Shown: positions 1 through 5,669 of the stretch, one piece after another
Position numbering within the stretch: position 1 is the stretch's first letter
Layout of the letters: each line of letters opens with the position of its first letter
DNA from: JBFJVZ01 sp041623895
Lineage (GTDB): Bacteria > Planctomycetota > Planctomycetia > Pirellulales > Pirellulaceae
NCBI GenBank assembly: GCA_041623895.1
Contig: JBFJVZ010000448.1
Location: forward strand, 1 to 5,701
Reading direction: 5' to 3'
DNA: 5,701 nucleotides
Position numbers and translations under genes: made by a program
Notes under the pieces: model-generated
The model's input: the letters and a program-made list of their open reading frames with translations, nothing else
What the model was told of the DNA's origin: nothing
The model's database searches: none

Positions 1-62
1 CCAACGCAGTGCAGACTGCCCAGCAAGCTGGCAACCAGAACGGCGATGCCCAAGGCAACCAT
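1..62 (-). CDS. TauE/SafE-like membrane protein, N-terminal fragment (runs off the window)
   Basis: Only the first 20 codons are present. The ATG at 62-60 overlaps the fixH stop codon as ATGA, so it is very probably translated by coupling to fixH. The visible residues form one hydrophobic segment (about residues 2-17) followed by LLGSLHCVG. A Gly-x-x-His-Cys-x-Gly signature in the first helix is typical of the sulfite exporter TauE/SafE-like family related to the DsbD membrane domain (COG2836 type). Members of this family often follow ccoG-ccoH in cbb3 operons and are thought to help supply copper or redox power for oxidase assembly; that role is inferred from context here. The His18-Cys19 pair is the likely functional or metal-binding element. 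The rest of the protein, normally about 200-250 residues, lies outside the window, so family membership rests on the short motif plus position. Confidence 0.72.
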   Translation of the reverse strand, partial: MVALGIAVLVASLLGSLHCV

Positions 63-580
63 CAGGACCTCTCCGGAACTTCAGTAGGGCTCTTTACATT
101 GACAGACTGCGAATCGACAAACTGGCGGCCTACCGAGTCGACCAAACTCAAATCGACTTGCCAAAGACCTGGTCTTGAGAAACAGTCTTGGACGACGATC
201 GGCTCGCCGGCATTCGCTGTGATCGGTACACGCAGCACGCTGCCAGCTCTGGCATGATGATACAACTGCAAGCGACCGCTTTGAACCGGCACAAAGTTCC
301 CTGAATCATCCTTGACGTTGACGACCAGGCCGCCCGATCCCGCGACATCCAACTGCACAGTCCACCTGAAGTCTGCGGATTGCTGCCGCAAGCGAATCTC
401 CTCATCCCAGTTAAGCGCTTTTTGGTGGTAGTCGGGTACGACGGCGACGGATGGATCACCGGTTGCCAAATAGATTGCAAACGCTCCGCCGGCAACCTGC
501 AAACCAAGCATGATGACAACGAATCCTCCCCACCGGAGTGCAGCATTGCGATTGGCGATGCGGTTTTGTTCGTTGCTCAT
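62..580 (-). CDS. ccoH: FixH/CcoH-family cbb3 oxidase assembly protein
   Basis: A 172-residue protein with a short charged N-terminus, a single membrane helix at about residues 17-39, and a soluble domain of about 130 residues that is probably extracytoplasmic. Just after the helix is VVPDYHQKALNWDE (47-60), resembling the conserved D-Y-[YH]-x-K segment of FixH proteins. The soluble part is rich in beta-type sequence and has a PGLWQVDL strand (137-144), as expected for the FixH fold. CcoH is a membrane protein needed for stable assembly of the cbb3 complex and associates with its subunits. The ATG at 580-578 overlaps the ccoG stop codon as ATGA, and the gene's own stop overlaps the next start in the same way, so three maturation genes are translationally linked. 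One cysteine (C133) is present with no partner. Identification rests on the DYH motif, topology, length and position right after ccoG. Sequence conservation in this family is low, so the exact domain boundaries are uncertain. Confidence 0.88.
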   Translation of the reverse strand: MSNEQNRIANRNAALRWGGFVVIMLGLQVAGGAFAIYLATGDPSVAVVPDYHQKALNWDEEIRLRQQSADFRWTVQLDVAGSGGLVVNVKDDSGNFVPVQSGRLQLYHHARAGSVLRVPITANAGEPIVVQDCFSRPGLWQVDLSLVDSVGRQFVDSQSVNVKSPTEVPERS

Positions 581-1968
581 GTTCCGGGACCTAAGAGTTG
601 CAGGGAAACTGTTCGTTCGTTGCCAATGTCGTCTTTAATCAGGATCTTGCCGCCGCGACGACCGTTTGCACGAATCTCGCCGCCGCGAACATTGATGCGC
701 AGCGGCACCAGTGTCGTTCCGTTACCTTCCAGTCGGATTTCCTCTTCACCAACCGTTTCAGCCGTCGCACCGTCCGGTTCGACAATGCCAACGGTGTATT
801 GATGCGGCTCGGACGTGCGATTGACCAGGCGTAAACGAAACATGTTGGTGATGGTTCCATCATCATTTCGATGGAACGGATTGCCGGCCCCTCGCATCAC
901 GCGGGCATCAAATGCGTACTTCGTTGACAGCACAAGAACAAAAGCGACCGCCAGTCCTGTCAGCAAAGTCGGATAGGCAATCGTACGCAAACGCAACAAC
1001 TTCGGTGGATTGCCCGCCAACGCGTCCTGCGATGTGTAGCGAATCAAGCCGCGAGATTTGCCGACGCGATCCATCACGTTGTCACAGGCGTCAATGCACT
1101 GGGTACAGTTAATGCACTCCATTTGCAGGCCGTCTCGGATATCGATCCCTGTCGGGCAAACAACGACGCACTGGTTACAGTCAACGCAATCGCCGGCATC
1201 ATTGCCTGCCGTCCGTTTTCCTTTCCTGCGAGGTTCGCCGCGGCCGGGGTCGTAAGCAACGATCAGACTTTGACGATCCAGCATCACCGACTGGAAACGA
1301 CCGTAGGGACAAGCGATCAGGCACAGCTGTTCGCGGAAGAACAGGAAGTCAAACATCATCAGGGCGGTTGTGCCGCCCATCACCAAAAAGGCCACGGGAT
1401 GGTTCACGGGCGAACCGAAAATCCATTCTTTCAGCCGGTCGGTGCCGACAAAGTACGCCAGAAAGGTGTTGGCAAGCACGATGCAAAGCAGCAGGTAAAC
1501 TCCCCAACGCAAGAATCGCTTGATACCTGTGATCTCATGCTTTGCTTTGCCACCCTTGCCTGCCGTTCCTTCAAAGAGCCGATCGATCGGACGGAACAAG
1601 AACTCCATGTACACGGTTTGCGGGCAACCCCAACCGCACCAAACTCGACCCGCAAACGCCGTCGCCAAAACGATGGTGACGAAAACACTTAACATCACCA
1701 AGGCCAGCAGCAGCGTGTCGGTCGGCAGGAAGGTGTGCCCCAGAAAGACAAAACGGCGGGCCGGAATGTTCAGCAGAATCGGCGGCAAACCGCCGATCCG
1801 CAAATGCGGCAGCACCACAAAAAACACAATCAATGCATAGCCCAGCGCGCGGCGGCGTTGCCACCAGTTTCCCCTGGCCAGACGCGGGCGTAGCCACCGA
1901 CGTGACCCATCACCTTCTAAGGTGCTGAGAACATGTTCGGGTGCATCGAGCAGCGGTAGGTCGCTCAT
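577..1968 (-). CDS. ccoG: CcoG/FixG/RdxA polyferredoxin, cbb3 oxidase assembly (cytochrome c oxidase accessory protein)
   Basis: A 463-residue membrane iron-sulfur protein of normal length for CcoG. Hydrophobic helices are visible at about 42-58, 82-105, 155-175, 190-209 and 331-348. The family signature CGWGCPQTVYMEFLFRPID starts at C111 and includes C111 and C115. A second cysteine pair, C216 and C220, lies in EQLCLIACPYGRFQ. Two ferredoxin-type 4Fe-4S motifs follow: C261-x2-C264-x2-C267-x3-C271-P and C285-x2-C288-x2-C291-x3-C295. Residues from about 350 form the C-terminal Ig-like FixG domain. CcoG proteins are known to act in cbb3 biogenesis and have been shown to reduce Cu(II) to Cu(I) for CuB insertion; all cysteines expected for that role are present. 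The ATG at 1968 has no obvious Shine-Dalgarno sequence (GACGATTTGAATC precedes it). It is separated from ccoP by 140 bases containing a hairpin, and its stop overlaps the ccoH start. Confidence 0.97.
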   Translation of the reverse strand: MSDLPLLDAPEHVLSTLEGDGSRRWLRPRLARGNWWQRRRALGYALIVFFVVLPHLRIGGLPPILLNIPARRFVFLGHTFLPTDTLLLALVMLSVFVTIVLATAFAGRVWCGWGCPQTVYMEFLFRPIDRLFEGTAGKGGKAKHEITGIKRFLRWGVYLLLCIVLANTFLAYFVGTDRLKEWIFGSPVNHPVAFLVMGGTTALMMFDFLFFREQLCLIACPYGRFQSVMLDRQSLIVAYDPGRGEPRRKGKRTAGNDAGDCVDCNQCVVVCPTGIDIRDGLQMECINCTQCIDACDNVMDRVGKSRGLIRYTSQDALAGNPPKLLRLRTIAYPTLLTGLAVAFVLVLSTKYAFDARVMRGAGNPFHRNDDGTITNMFRLRLVNRTSEPHQYTVGIVEPDGATAETVGEEEIRLEGNGTTLVPLRINVRGGEIRANGRRGGKILIKDDIGNERTVSLQLLGPGT

Positions 1969-2108
1969 GATTCAAATCGTCTCGAAGTCGCCGTTGGCTC
2001 CGCGAAATAAGTGCGAATGTCGTCACTCGCTCCGCGAGCGAACGTGCGGCCGCGGAGCGTCCGACGACAATAAATCCGTACGCGAAGTGTCTGCTACCTT
2101 CAGCGCGA
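1969..2108. repeat. ccoP-ccoG intergenic region with REP-like palindromic units
   Basis: This is the only long gap inside the operon. Three copies of a short unit with a CGCGGAGC core followed by a GAC or GACGAC stretch can be read: minus strand 2014-2036, minus strand 1983-2004 (more diverged), and plus strand 2051-2071. The inner two are inverted and form a hairpin: TGTCGTC at 2018-2024 pairs with GACGACA at 2063-2069, and CGCTCCGCG at 2028-2036 pairs with CGCGGAGCG at 2051-2059, separated by symmetric 3-base mismatches. I saw no reading frame with protein-like features and no run of T after the stem on the minus strand, so it does not look like a complete intrinsic terminator. It may be a dispersed REP-like element or an mRNA-stabilising intercistronic hairpin; dispersal cannot be judged from one window. 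Confidence 0.7.
2018..2069. repeat. imperfect 52-base inverted repeat (hairpin) between ccoP and ccoG
   Basis: A 7-base outer stem (2018-2024 with 2063-2069) and a 9-base inner stem (2028-2036 with 2051-2059) are perfect and separated by matching 3-base internal loops (2025-2027 and 2060-2062). The 14-base loop is 2037-2050. A competing small stem TCGCT/AGCGA (2027-2031 with 2037-2041) is also possible. In the transcript this would fold just after the ccoP stop, where it could slow 3'-to-5' decay of the ccoNOQP part. Confidence 0.75.
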
Positions 2109-2753
2109 CTACTCTTCGCCTTCCGCGGTTTCCGCTTCGGCGACCGGCTCCTCCGGCCAGGGCGGGATGACACGGCCTTCGGGATCCTTAGGTTTGGCCG
2201 GTTGCGAACCGCGGAGGCTTGCCACGTACGCCGACACCATCAGGATTTGGTTATCAGACAGTCGAGTCTTCCAAGCGGGCATGGCGCCACCACCCGCACC
2301 TTTCTGCAGGACCGTCAGTATGTCTTCGATGTTCTTGACGTTCTTGTAGTTTTCGTCACATAAATTCGGTCCGATTTGCCCGCCGCCGTCGGCAGCATGA
2401 CAGGTCGTGCAATTTGACTTGAAAACGATTCTCCCAATCTTTAATCCGGATGGCGTGTACAGAAAGCGAACCAGCGAGTCCCGGTCCAGGGACATGTCGC
2501 CGAATTTTGCGAATTGCAATTCAAGATTTTCGGCCAACGCACGATCGTAGTAATCGATGTTGCTTCGTCCCTCGGCGCCGCCGTGGAAGAACATGAAGTA
2601 CACGGGCGAGATGACGATCGAGGCGACGAACAGCCACTTCCACCAGCCGGGCAGTGGATTGTCGTATTCCTGGATTCCATCATAGGCGTGACCGGTCAGC
2701 GGATCGTCCGGCGCACCTTCGGGCAGTTGTTCACCGCTGCTGACATCACTCAT
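2109..2753 (-). CDS. ccoP: cbb3-type cytochrome c oxidase subunit CcoP, single-haem form
   Basis: A 214-residue membrane-anchored cytochrome c. The N-terminal FixP_N region is clear: LTGHAYDGIQEYDNPLPGWW (19-38) leads into one membrane helix at about 39-56. The domain from about 104 to 182 has one haem motif, CTTCH (115-119), with IGPNL (127-131) and a likely axial methionine M158 in AMPAW. CcoP passes electrons from a soluble or membrane cytochrome c toward CcoO. Proteobacterial CcoP is about 300 residues with two CxxCH motifs; here only one exists, and no second motif is found downstream. The tail (about 183-214) is Pro/Glu-rich and ends in AEAETAEGEE. I chose the ATG at 2753 because the FixP_N region starts soon after it and because it overlaps the ccoQ stop by 8 bases (ATGAGTGA). 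A longer form reading back to 2834 would only cover ccoQ in another frame. C132 is an extra cysteine, in LCDEN, where a Thr or Ser is common. Confidence 0.95.
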   Translation of the reverse strand: MSDVSSGEQLPEGAPDDPLTGHAYDGIQEYDNPLPGWWKWLFVASIVISPVYFMFFHGGAEGRSNIDYYDRALAENLELQFAKFGDMSLDRDSLVRFLYTPSGLKIGRIVFKSNCTTCHAADGGGQIGPNLCDENYKNVKNIEDILTVLQKGAGGGAMPAWKTRLSDNQILMVSAYVASLRGSQPAKPKDPEGRVIPPWPEEPVAEAETAEGEE

Positions 2754-2925
2754 CTCGGGGAGTCTCCACTCGATCGGACAGGGGTATGGCGGCAAAGCGA
2801 TCAGTTGCCTTGCGCGAGAGCCGCAAAGTCCCAAACAACATTAAGGCAAAGGCGATGCAGAAAAGCGCTAAGGCAATTTCCGCACAGTCGCTGTAGTCGA
2901 TGGAACGAAGAACGTCTTTAAGCAT
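2746..2925 (-). CDS. ccoQ: small single-helix subunit CcoQ/FixQ-like
   Basis: A 59-residue frame from the ATG at 2925-2923 to the TGA at 2748-2746. It starts MLKDVLRSIDYSDCAEIAL and has a single membrane helix at about 15-34 (EIALALFCIAFALMLFGTLR), followed by a basic stretch (RLSRKATDR) and a polar tail. Short acidic or polar N-terminus, one helix and a basic flank are what CcoQ/FixQ proteins show. The position between ccoO and ccoP is also exactly that of ccoQ. In proteobacteria CcoQ stabilises the association of CcoP with the CcoNO core. The start lies 35 bases after the ccoNO stop with no strong Shine-Dalgarno sequence (CCAGTTAGAACAAAC precedes it). Its stop lies within the first codons of ccoP, an 8-base overlap that implies coupled translation. 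Sequence similarity within CcoQ is weak, so the call rests mainly on size, topology and location. Confidence 0.85.
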   Translation of the reverse strand: MLKDVLRSIDYSDCAEIALALFCIAFALMLFGTLRLSRKATDRFAAIPLSDRVETPRDE

Positions 2926-2960
2926 GTTTGTTCTAACTGGAAACGTGGATCAGCTGCCGA

Positions 2961-5411
2961 TCAGCCCGCGGCGGCCTCTTCGGGCGCTGCCGATTCGGCT
3001 TCGCCGGCGGTTTCGGCTTCGCCGGCGGTTTCGGCTTCGCTGGCGGTTTCGGCCGGCTCCTGATCCTCAACTTTTTCGGGTGTCGCAAAAATGTCAGTAC
3101 CGATTCGCTGCAAGTAGGCGATCAAAGCGACTGCCTGCGTATCGATCGTCAACAAGTCACCTCGCATCACGGGGCCGCCTTGCGAGACGATTTCCGCCGC
3201 GATCCTTTCGGCTTGCTGCTTCGCCAATTCGGGCGCTTCTGTTAACTCACGGTCATATTCGGCACCCAACATGTGAGCAGCCCAGACGCGATCGCTGATT
3301 CTTTCGTAATCGATATCCGTATCCAACAAATGCTCGTAAGACGGCATCACCGAATGTTCATTGTAGGCCTGCGGATTTTCAAAATGACGCCAATGCCAAA
3401 GACTACTTTGCTTGCCGCCTTCACGAGCCAAATCGGGGCCAATCCGTCGGCTGCCCCACTGGAACGGACGATCGTAAACGAACTCTCCCGGCTTGCTGTA
3501 TTCACCATAGCGCTTCGTCTCGGCAACCATCGGTCGAATCATCTGCGAATGGCAGTTGTAACATCCTTCGGCGACAAAAATATCTCGGCCGGCAAGTTCC
3601 AGCGGCGTGTAAGGTTTGACCGTAGCAATCGTCGGCACGTTGCTGCGAATCAGGAAGGTCGGAATGACTTCAAACAGGCTGGCAATGACCACGGCCAACG
3701 TCGTCAAAACAGTGAACCGGACCGGCAACCGCTCCCAGCGACGATGCCATTTCAAATGAGCCCAAACGTCCAACTTTTTGGCGGCATCCAGAACCGGAGC
3801 ATCTGCCAAGGCACTCTTTTCCTCAGGTTCCGGCTTTGAGTCCGCTGCTGATTTTGACAACCGCAAGGCTTGGTGAACGGGGACTTCGTACTGAGCCGGC
3901 CGTGACATCCACGTCATCACGTAATTGACCGACATGATCACGACTCCGGCCAGGTACAGCAGACCTCCCAATACTCGCAACCACCAAAGATTCGCCAACG
4001 GCTGAAGCGTTTCAACGAACTCGGGATAGACCAGGTTGCCCGTCTCGTCCATCGCCCGCCACATCAGACCTTGAGTCAAACCGGCTGCGTAAATCGGGAC
4101 GATGTAAAGCAGGATTCCAATCGTGCCAATCCAGAAATGCAGCGAGGCAGCTTTTACGCTCCATAGCTTTGTCTGAAAGATCCGCGGCATCAGCCAGTAA
4201 ATCATCCCAAACGTCATCATCCCGTTCCAGCCGAGCGCACCGGAGTGGACGTGAGCGATCGTCCAATCGGTATAGTGACTGAGCCCGTTGACGCTTTTGA
4301 TGCTCAGCATCGGGCCCTCGAAGGTTGACATTCCGTAAAACGTCACACCGACGACAAAGAACTTGAGCACCGGGTCGGCAGCGACTTTGTGCCAGGCACC
4401 CCGCAACGTCAGCAACCCGTTGATCATCCCGCCCCAGGACGGCATCCACAGCATCAAGCTGAACAACATGCCCAGCGTGCCTGCCCATTCCGGTAACGCC
4501 GTATAGTGTAAATGGTGCGGGCCCGCCCAGATGTAAATGAAGACCAGCGACCAGAAGTGCACGATCGAAAGTTTGTAGCTGAAGACAGGGCGGTTGGCTG
4601 CTTTGGGCAGGAAGTAATACATCAAACCCAGAAACGGCGTCGTCAAGAAGAAGGCCACCGCATTATGCCCGTACCACCATTGCATGAAGGCGTCCTGCAC
4701 ACCCGCATACATCGAGTAACTTTTTCCCAAACCGATCGGCACGACCAGATTGTTGAATACATGCAACATCGCCACCGTCACGATCGTCGCGATGTAAAAC
4801 CAAAGCGCCACATACATGTGTCGCTCGCGCCGATTGATCAGCGTCATTAGAAAATTGAGGCCAAAAAAACCTAACCACACGACCGCGATTGCCACGTCAA
4901 TCGGCCATTCCAGCTCAGCATACTCTTTGCTTTGGGTGATCCCCAACGGCAGGGTAATCGCGGCCGCGACGATGATCGCTTGCCAGCCCCAAAAGTGCAG
5001 CCGACTTAATGTGTCGCTCCACATTCTGGCCTTGCACAGACGCTGGGTGCTGTAATACACCGCGGCGAAAATCGCATTGCCTGCAAAGGCAAAGATTACC
5101 GCGTTGGTATGCAACGGGCGCAAGCGACCGAAACTCAGCCATTCCAGCCCGGCAAACAGCCTGGGCAGTACCAACAGCAACGCCACGATCAGGCCGACCA
5201 GCATTCCGACCAAGCCCCAAATCAAGGTCGCTGTGGCAAATTTTCGTATGATGTCATCGTCGTAAGAAAAAGACTCGACCACCTCGTCTTCAGAAGGTTG
5301 AATCTGTGCATAGGATTCCTTGTCCTCAGTCGCTTCAATTGCCACCACGCAGTCCCTGTTCACTATCGCTTGATTGAAAATCTCATCGAAAGCACGATGC
5401 GAGACAAACAC
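2961..5411 (-). CDS. ccoNO: fused cbb3-type cytochrome c oxidase subunits I and II (CcoN-CcoO)
   Basis: An 816-residue fusion in the longest form. The CcoN part (to about 505) has 12 predictable membrane helices and all catalytic ligands by comparison with the P. stutzeri enzyme: H101 (RPLHTNAV) and H389 for low-spin haem b, H387 for haem b3, H249 (WWYGHNAV), H299 and H300 (AGPHH) for CuB, and Y293 as the cross-linked tyrosine on the helix before HH. E163 and E166 match conserved glutamates. A polar linker (about 505-565) with a basic end, probably cytoplasmic, leads to the CcoO anchor helix (566-583) and cytochrome c domain with CYNCH (617-621), and M689 in VMPSY as likely axial ligand. The enzyme reduces O2 to water and pumps protons, with high O2 affinity. 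The tail (780-816) is Ala/Glu-rich. There is no ATG before the first helix; the longest start is GTG at 5411, and GTG at 5345 (794 residues), 7 bases after AGGGA, is an equal or better choice. Oxygen reduction by an intact protein is well supported. Confidence 0.98.
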   Translation of the reverse strand: MFVSHRAFDEIFNQAIVNRDCVVAIEATEDKESYAQIQPSEDEVVESFSYDDDIIRKFATATLIWGLVGMLVGLIVALLLVLPRLFAGLEWLSFGRLRPLHTNAVIFAFAGNAIFAAVYYSTQRLCKARMWSDTLSRLHFWGWQAIIVAAAITLPLGITQSKEYAELEWPIDVAIAVVWLGFFGLNFLMTLINRRERHMYVALWFYIATIVTVAMLHVFNNLVVPIGLGKSYSMYAGVQDAFMQWWYGHNAVAFFLTTPFLGLMYYFLPKAANRPVFSYKLSIVHFWSLVFIYIWAGPHHLHYTALPEWAGTLGMLFSLMLWMPSWGGMINGLLTLRGAWHKVAADPVLKFFVVGVTFYGMSTFEGPMLSIKSVNGLSHYTDWTIAHVHSGALGWNGMMTFGMIYWLMPRIFQTKLWSVKAASLHFWIGTIGILLYIVPIYAAGLTQGLMWRAMDETGNLVYPEFVETLQPLANLWWLRVLGGLLYLAGVVIMSVNYVMTWMSRPAQYEVPVHQALRLSKSAADSKPEPEEKSALADAPVLDAAKKLDVWAHLKWHRRWERLPVRFTVLTTLAVVIASLFEVIPTFLIRSNVPTIATVKPYTPLELAGRDIFVAEGCYNCHSQMIRPMVAETKRYGEYSKPGEFVYDRPFQWGSRRIGPDLAREGGKQSSLWHWRHFENPQAYNEHSVMPSYEHLLDTDIDYERISDRVWAAHMLGAEYDRELTEAPELAKQQAERIAAEIVSQGGPVMRGDLLTIDTQAVALIAYLQRIGTDIFATPEKVEDQEPAETASEAETAGEAETAGEAESAAPEEAAAG
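2994..3053. repeat. 18-base tandem repeat coding the acidic CcoO tail
   Basis: Three head-to-tail copies of TTCGGCTTCGCCGGCGGT (plus-strand reading) lie at 2994-3011, 3012-3029 and 3030-3047. The third differs at one base (3041), and a partial fourth (TTCGGC) follows at 3048-3053. The length is a multiple of three, so copy-number change keeps the frame: each unit encodes a TAGEAE hexapeptide (TASEAE in the variant copy) at about residues 787-806 of CcoNO. Confidence 0.93.
5343..5357 (-). promoter_or_regulatory. candidate ribosome binding site and alternative GTG start for ccoNO
   Basis: On the minus strand AGGGA (5357-5353) lies 7 bases before GTG at 5345-5343 and 4 bases before GTG at 5348-5346. 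The upstream GTG at 5411 has only AAGATTGATAAA before it. Starting at 5345 leaves about 25 residues before the conserved SFSYDD segment, which suits CcoN proteins better than the 47 of the longest form. Many organisms of the suspected group use few Shine-Dalgarno sites, so this is suggestive only. Confidence 0.4.
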
Positions 5412-5500
5412 TTTATCAATCTTGGAGGCAAAAGCAGCGCCAACCAGTGTGACAGCCTGACGCAGTTTTCGGTTTTTTGTGCTCTCGGGTACTCAAAAAC

Positions 5501-5528
5501 ACTATTCGCACGCGTCGGATTGTCACAA
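5501..5528 (-). promoter_or_regulatory. weak sigma70-like promoter candidate for the cco operon
   Basis: Minus strand TTGTGA (5528-5523) and AATAGT (5506-5501) are separated by 16 bases; each matches the consensus at 4 of 6 positions. It would start transcription near 5494, giving a leader of about 80 bases to GTG 5411 or about 150 to GTG 5345. The matches are weak and this is the best of several poor candidates. Confidence 0.2.
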
Positions 5529-5529
5529 T
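5519..5529. promoter_or_regulatory. short palindrome ATTGTCACAAT, possible operator
   Basis: An 11-base palindrome with 5-base arms around a central C overlaps the candidate -35 element. The same TGTCACA core recurs inverted at 5448-5454 (TGTGACA on the plus strand). It does not fit the FNR/Anr consensus (TTGAT-N4-ATCAA). A regulator is possible, but a palindrome of this size also arises by chance. Confidence 0.2.
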
Positions 5530-5552
5530 TCGCAATGGAGGGCTGGCTTGTG

Positions 5553-5601
5553 AGGAGCCTTGCCCTCCCATTTGCGCTCATCAAAAACAATCGGGAGGGC
5601 G
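5553..5601. repeat. direct repeat, copy 1 (49 bases, period 100)
   Basis: This segment matches 5653-5701 at 48 of 49 positions; the only difference is T at 5561 against C at 5661. It contains GCCCTCCC (5562-5569) and GGGAGGGC (5593-5600), an 8-base stem around a 23-base AT-richer loop that is identical in both copies. Confidence 0.92.
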
Positions 5602-5633
5602 ACGCTCCCGTTTCTGGGAGGGCGACGCTCCCG
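5593..5633. repeat. two copies of an 18-base hairpin unit
   Basis: GGGAGGGCGACGCTCCCG occurs at 5593-5610 and again at 5616-5633, separated by TTTCT. Each copy can fold by itself through GGGAG/CTCCC. Confidence 0.9.
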
Positions 5634-5669
5634 CGGAGCCGCAAAGCTCGGCAGGAGCCTCGCCCTCCC
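5616..5669. repeat. 54-base inverted repeat, planctomycete-type intergenic hairpin
   Basis: The 16-base left arm (5616-5631) pairs with the right arm (5654-5669) with one mismatch, and an inner GAGC/GCTC stem (5636-5639 with 5646-5649) caps it. A decayed relative lies at 5537-5568 (GGAGGGC with GCCCTCC, and GGCT with AGCC inside). From memory, similar GGGAGGGCGA...GCTCC palindromes are frequent between genes in Pirellulaceae genomes; this was not checked by a search. Confidence 0.82.

Noticed and set aside
1123..1692. Plus-strand 189-residue frame opposite ccoG, and other plus-strand frames opposite ccoNO (3273-3839, 4512-4850)
   Set aside because: They lie antisense to strongly conserved genes, have no recognisable domains and match the composition expected for the shadow of a high-GC codon pattern.
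2018..2069. Intrinsic terminator after ccoP
   Set aside because: There is no T-run after the stem on the minus strand, and ccoG follows in the same direction as part of the usual operon.
2109..2210. Second CcoP haem lost by a frameshift
   Set aside because: I looked for a CxxCH codon pattern in the CcoP tail and the following intergenic bases on the minus strand and found none.
2754..2834. Longer CcoP start adding 27 residues (MGLCGSRARQ...)
   Set aside because: The added stretch lies wholly in ccoQ read in another frame, and the ATG at 2753 sits in a stop/start overlap close to the conserved FixP_N region.
5366..5421. FNR/Anr-like boxes (TTGAT or ATCAA half-sites near 5370 and 5415)
   Set aside because: Only one half-site is present in each case; the other half does not match TTGAT-N4-ATCAA, and they fall at or inside the coding start. 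Oxygen regulation of cbb3 operons is common, but it is not shown here.
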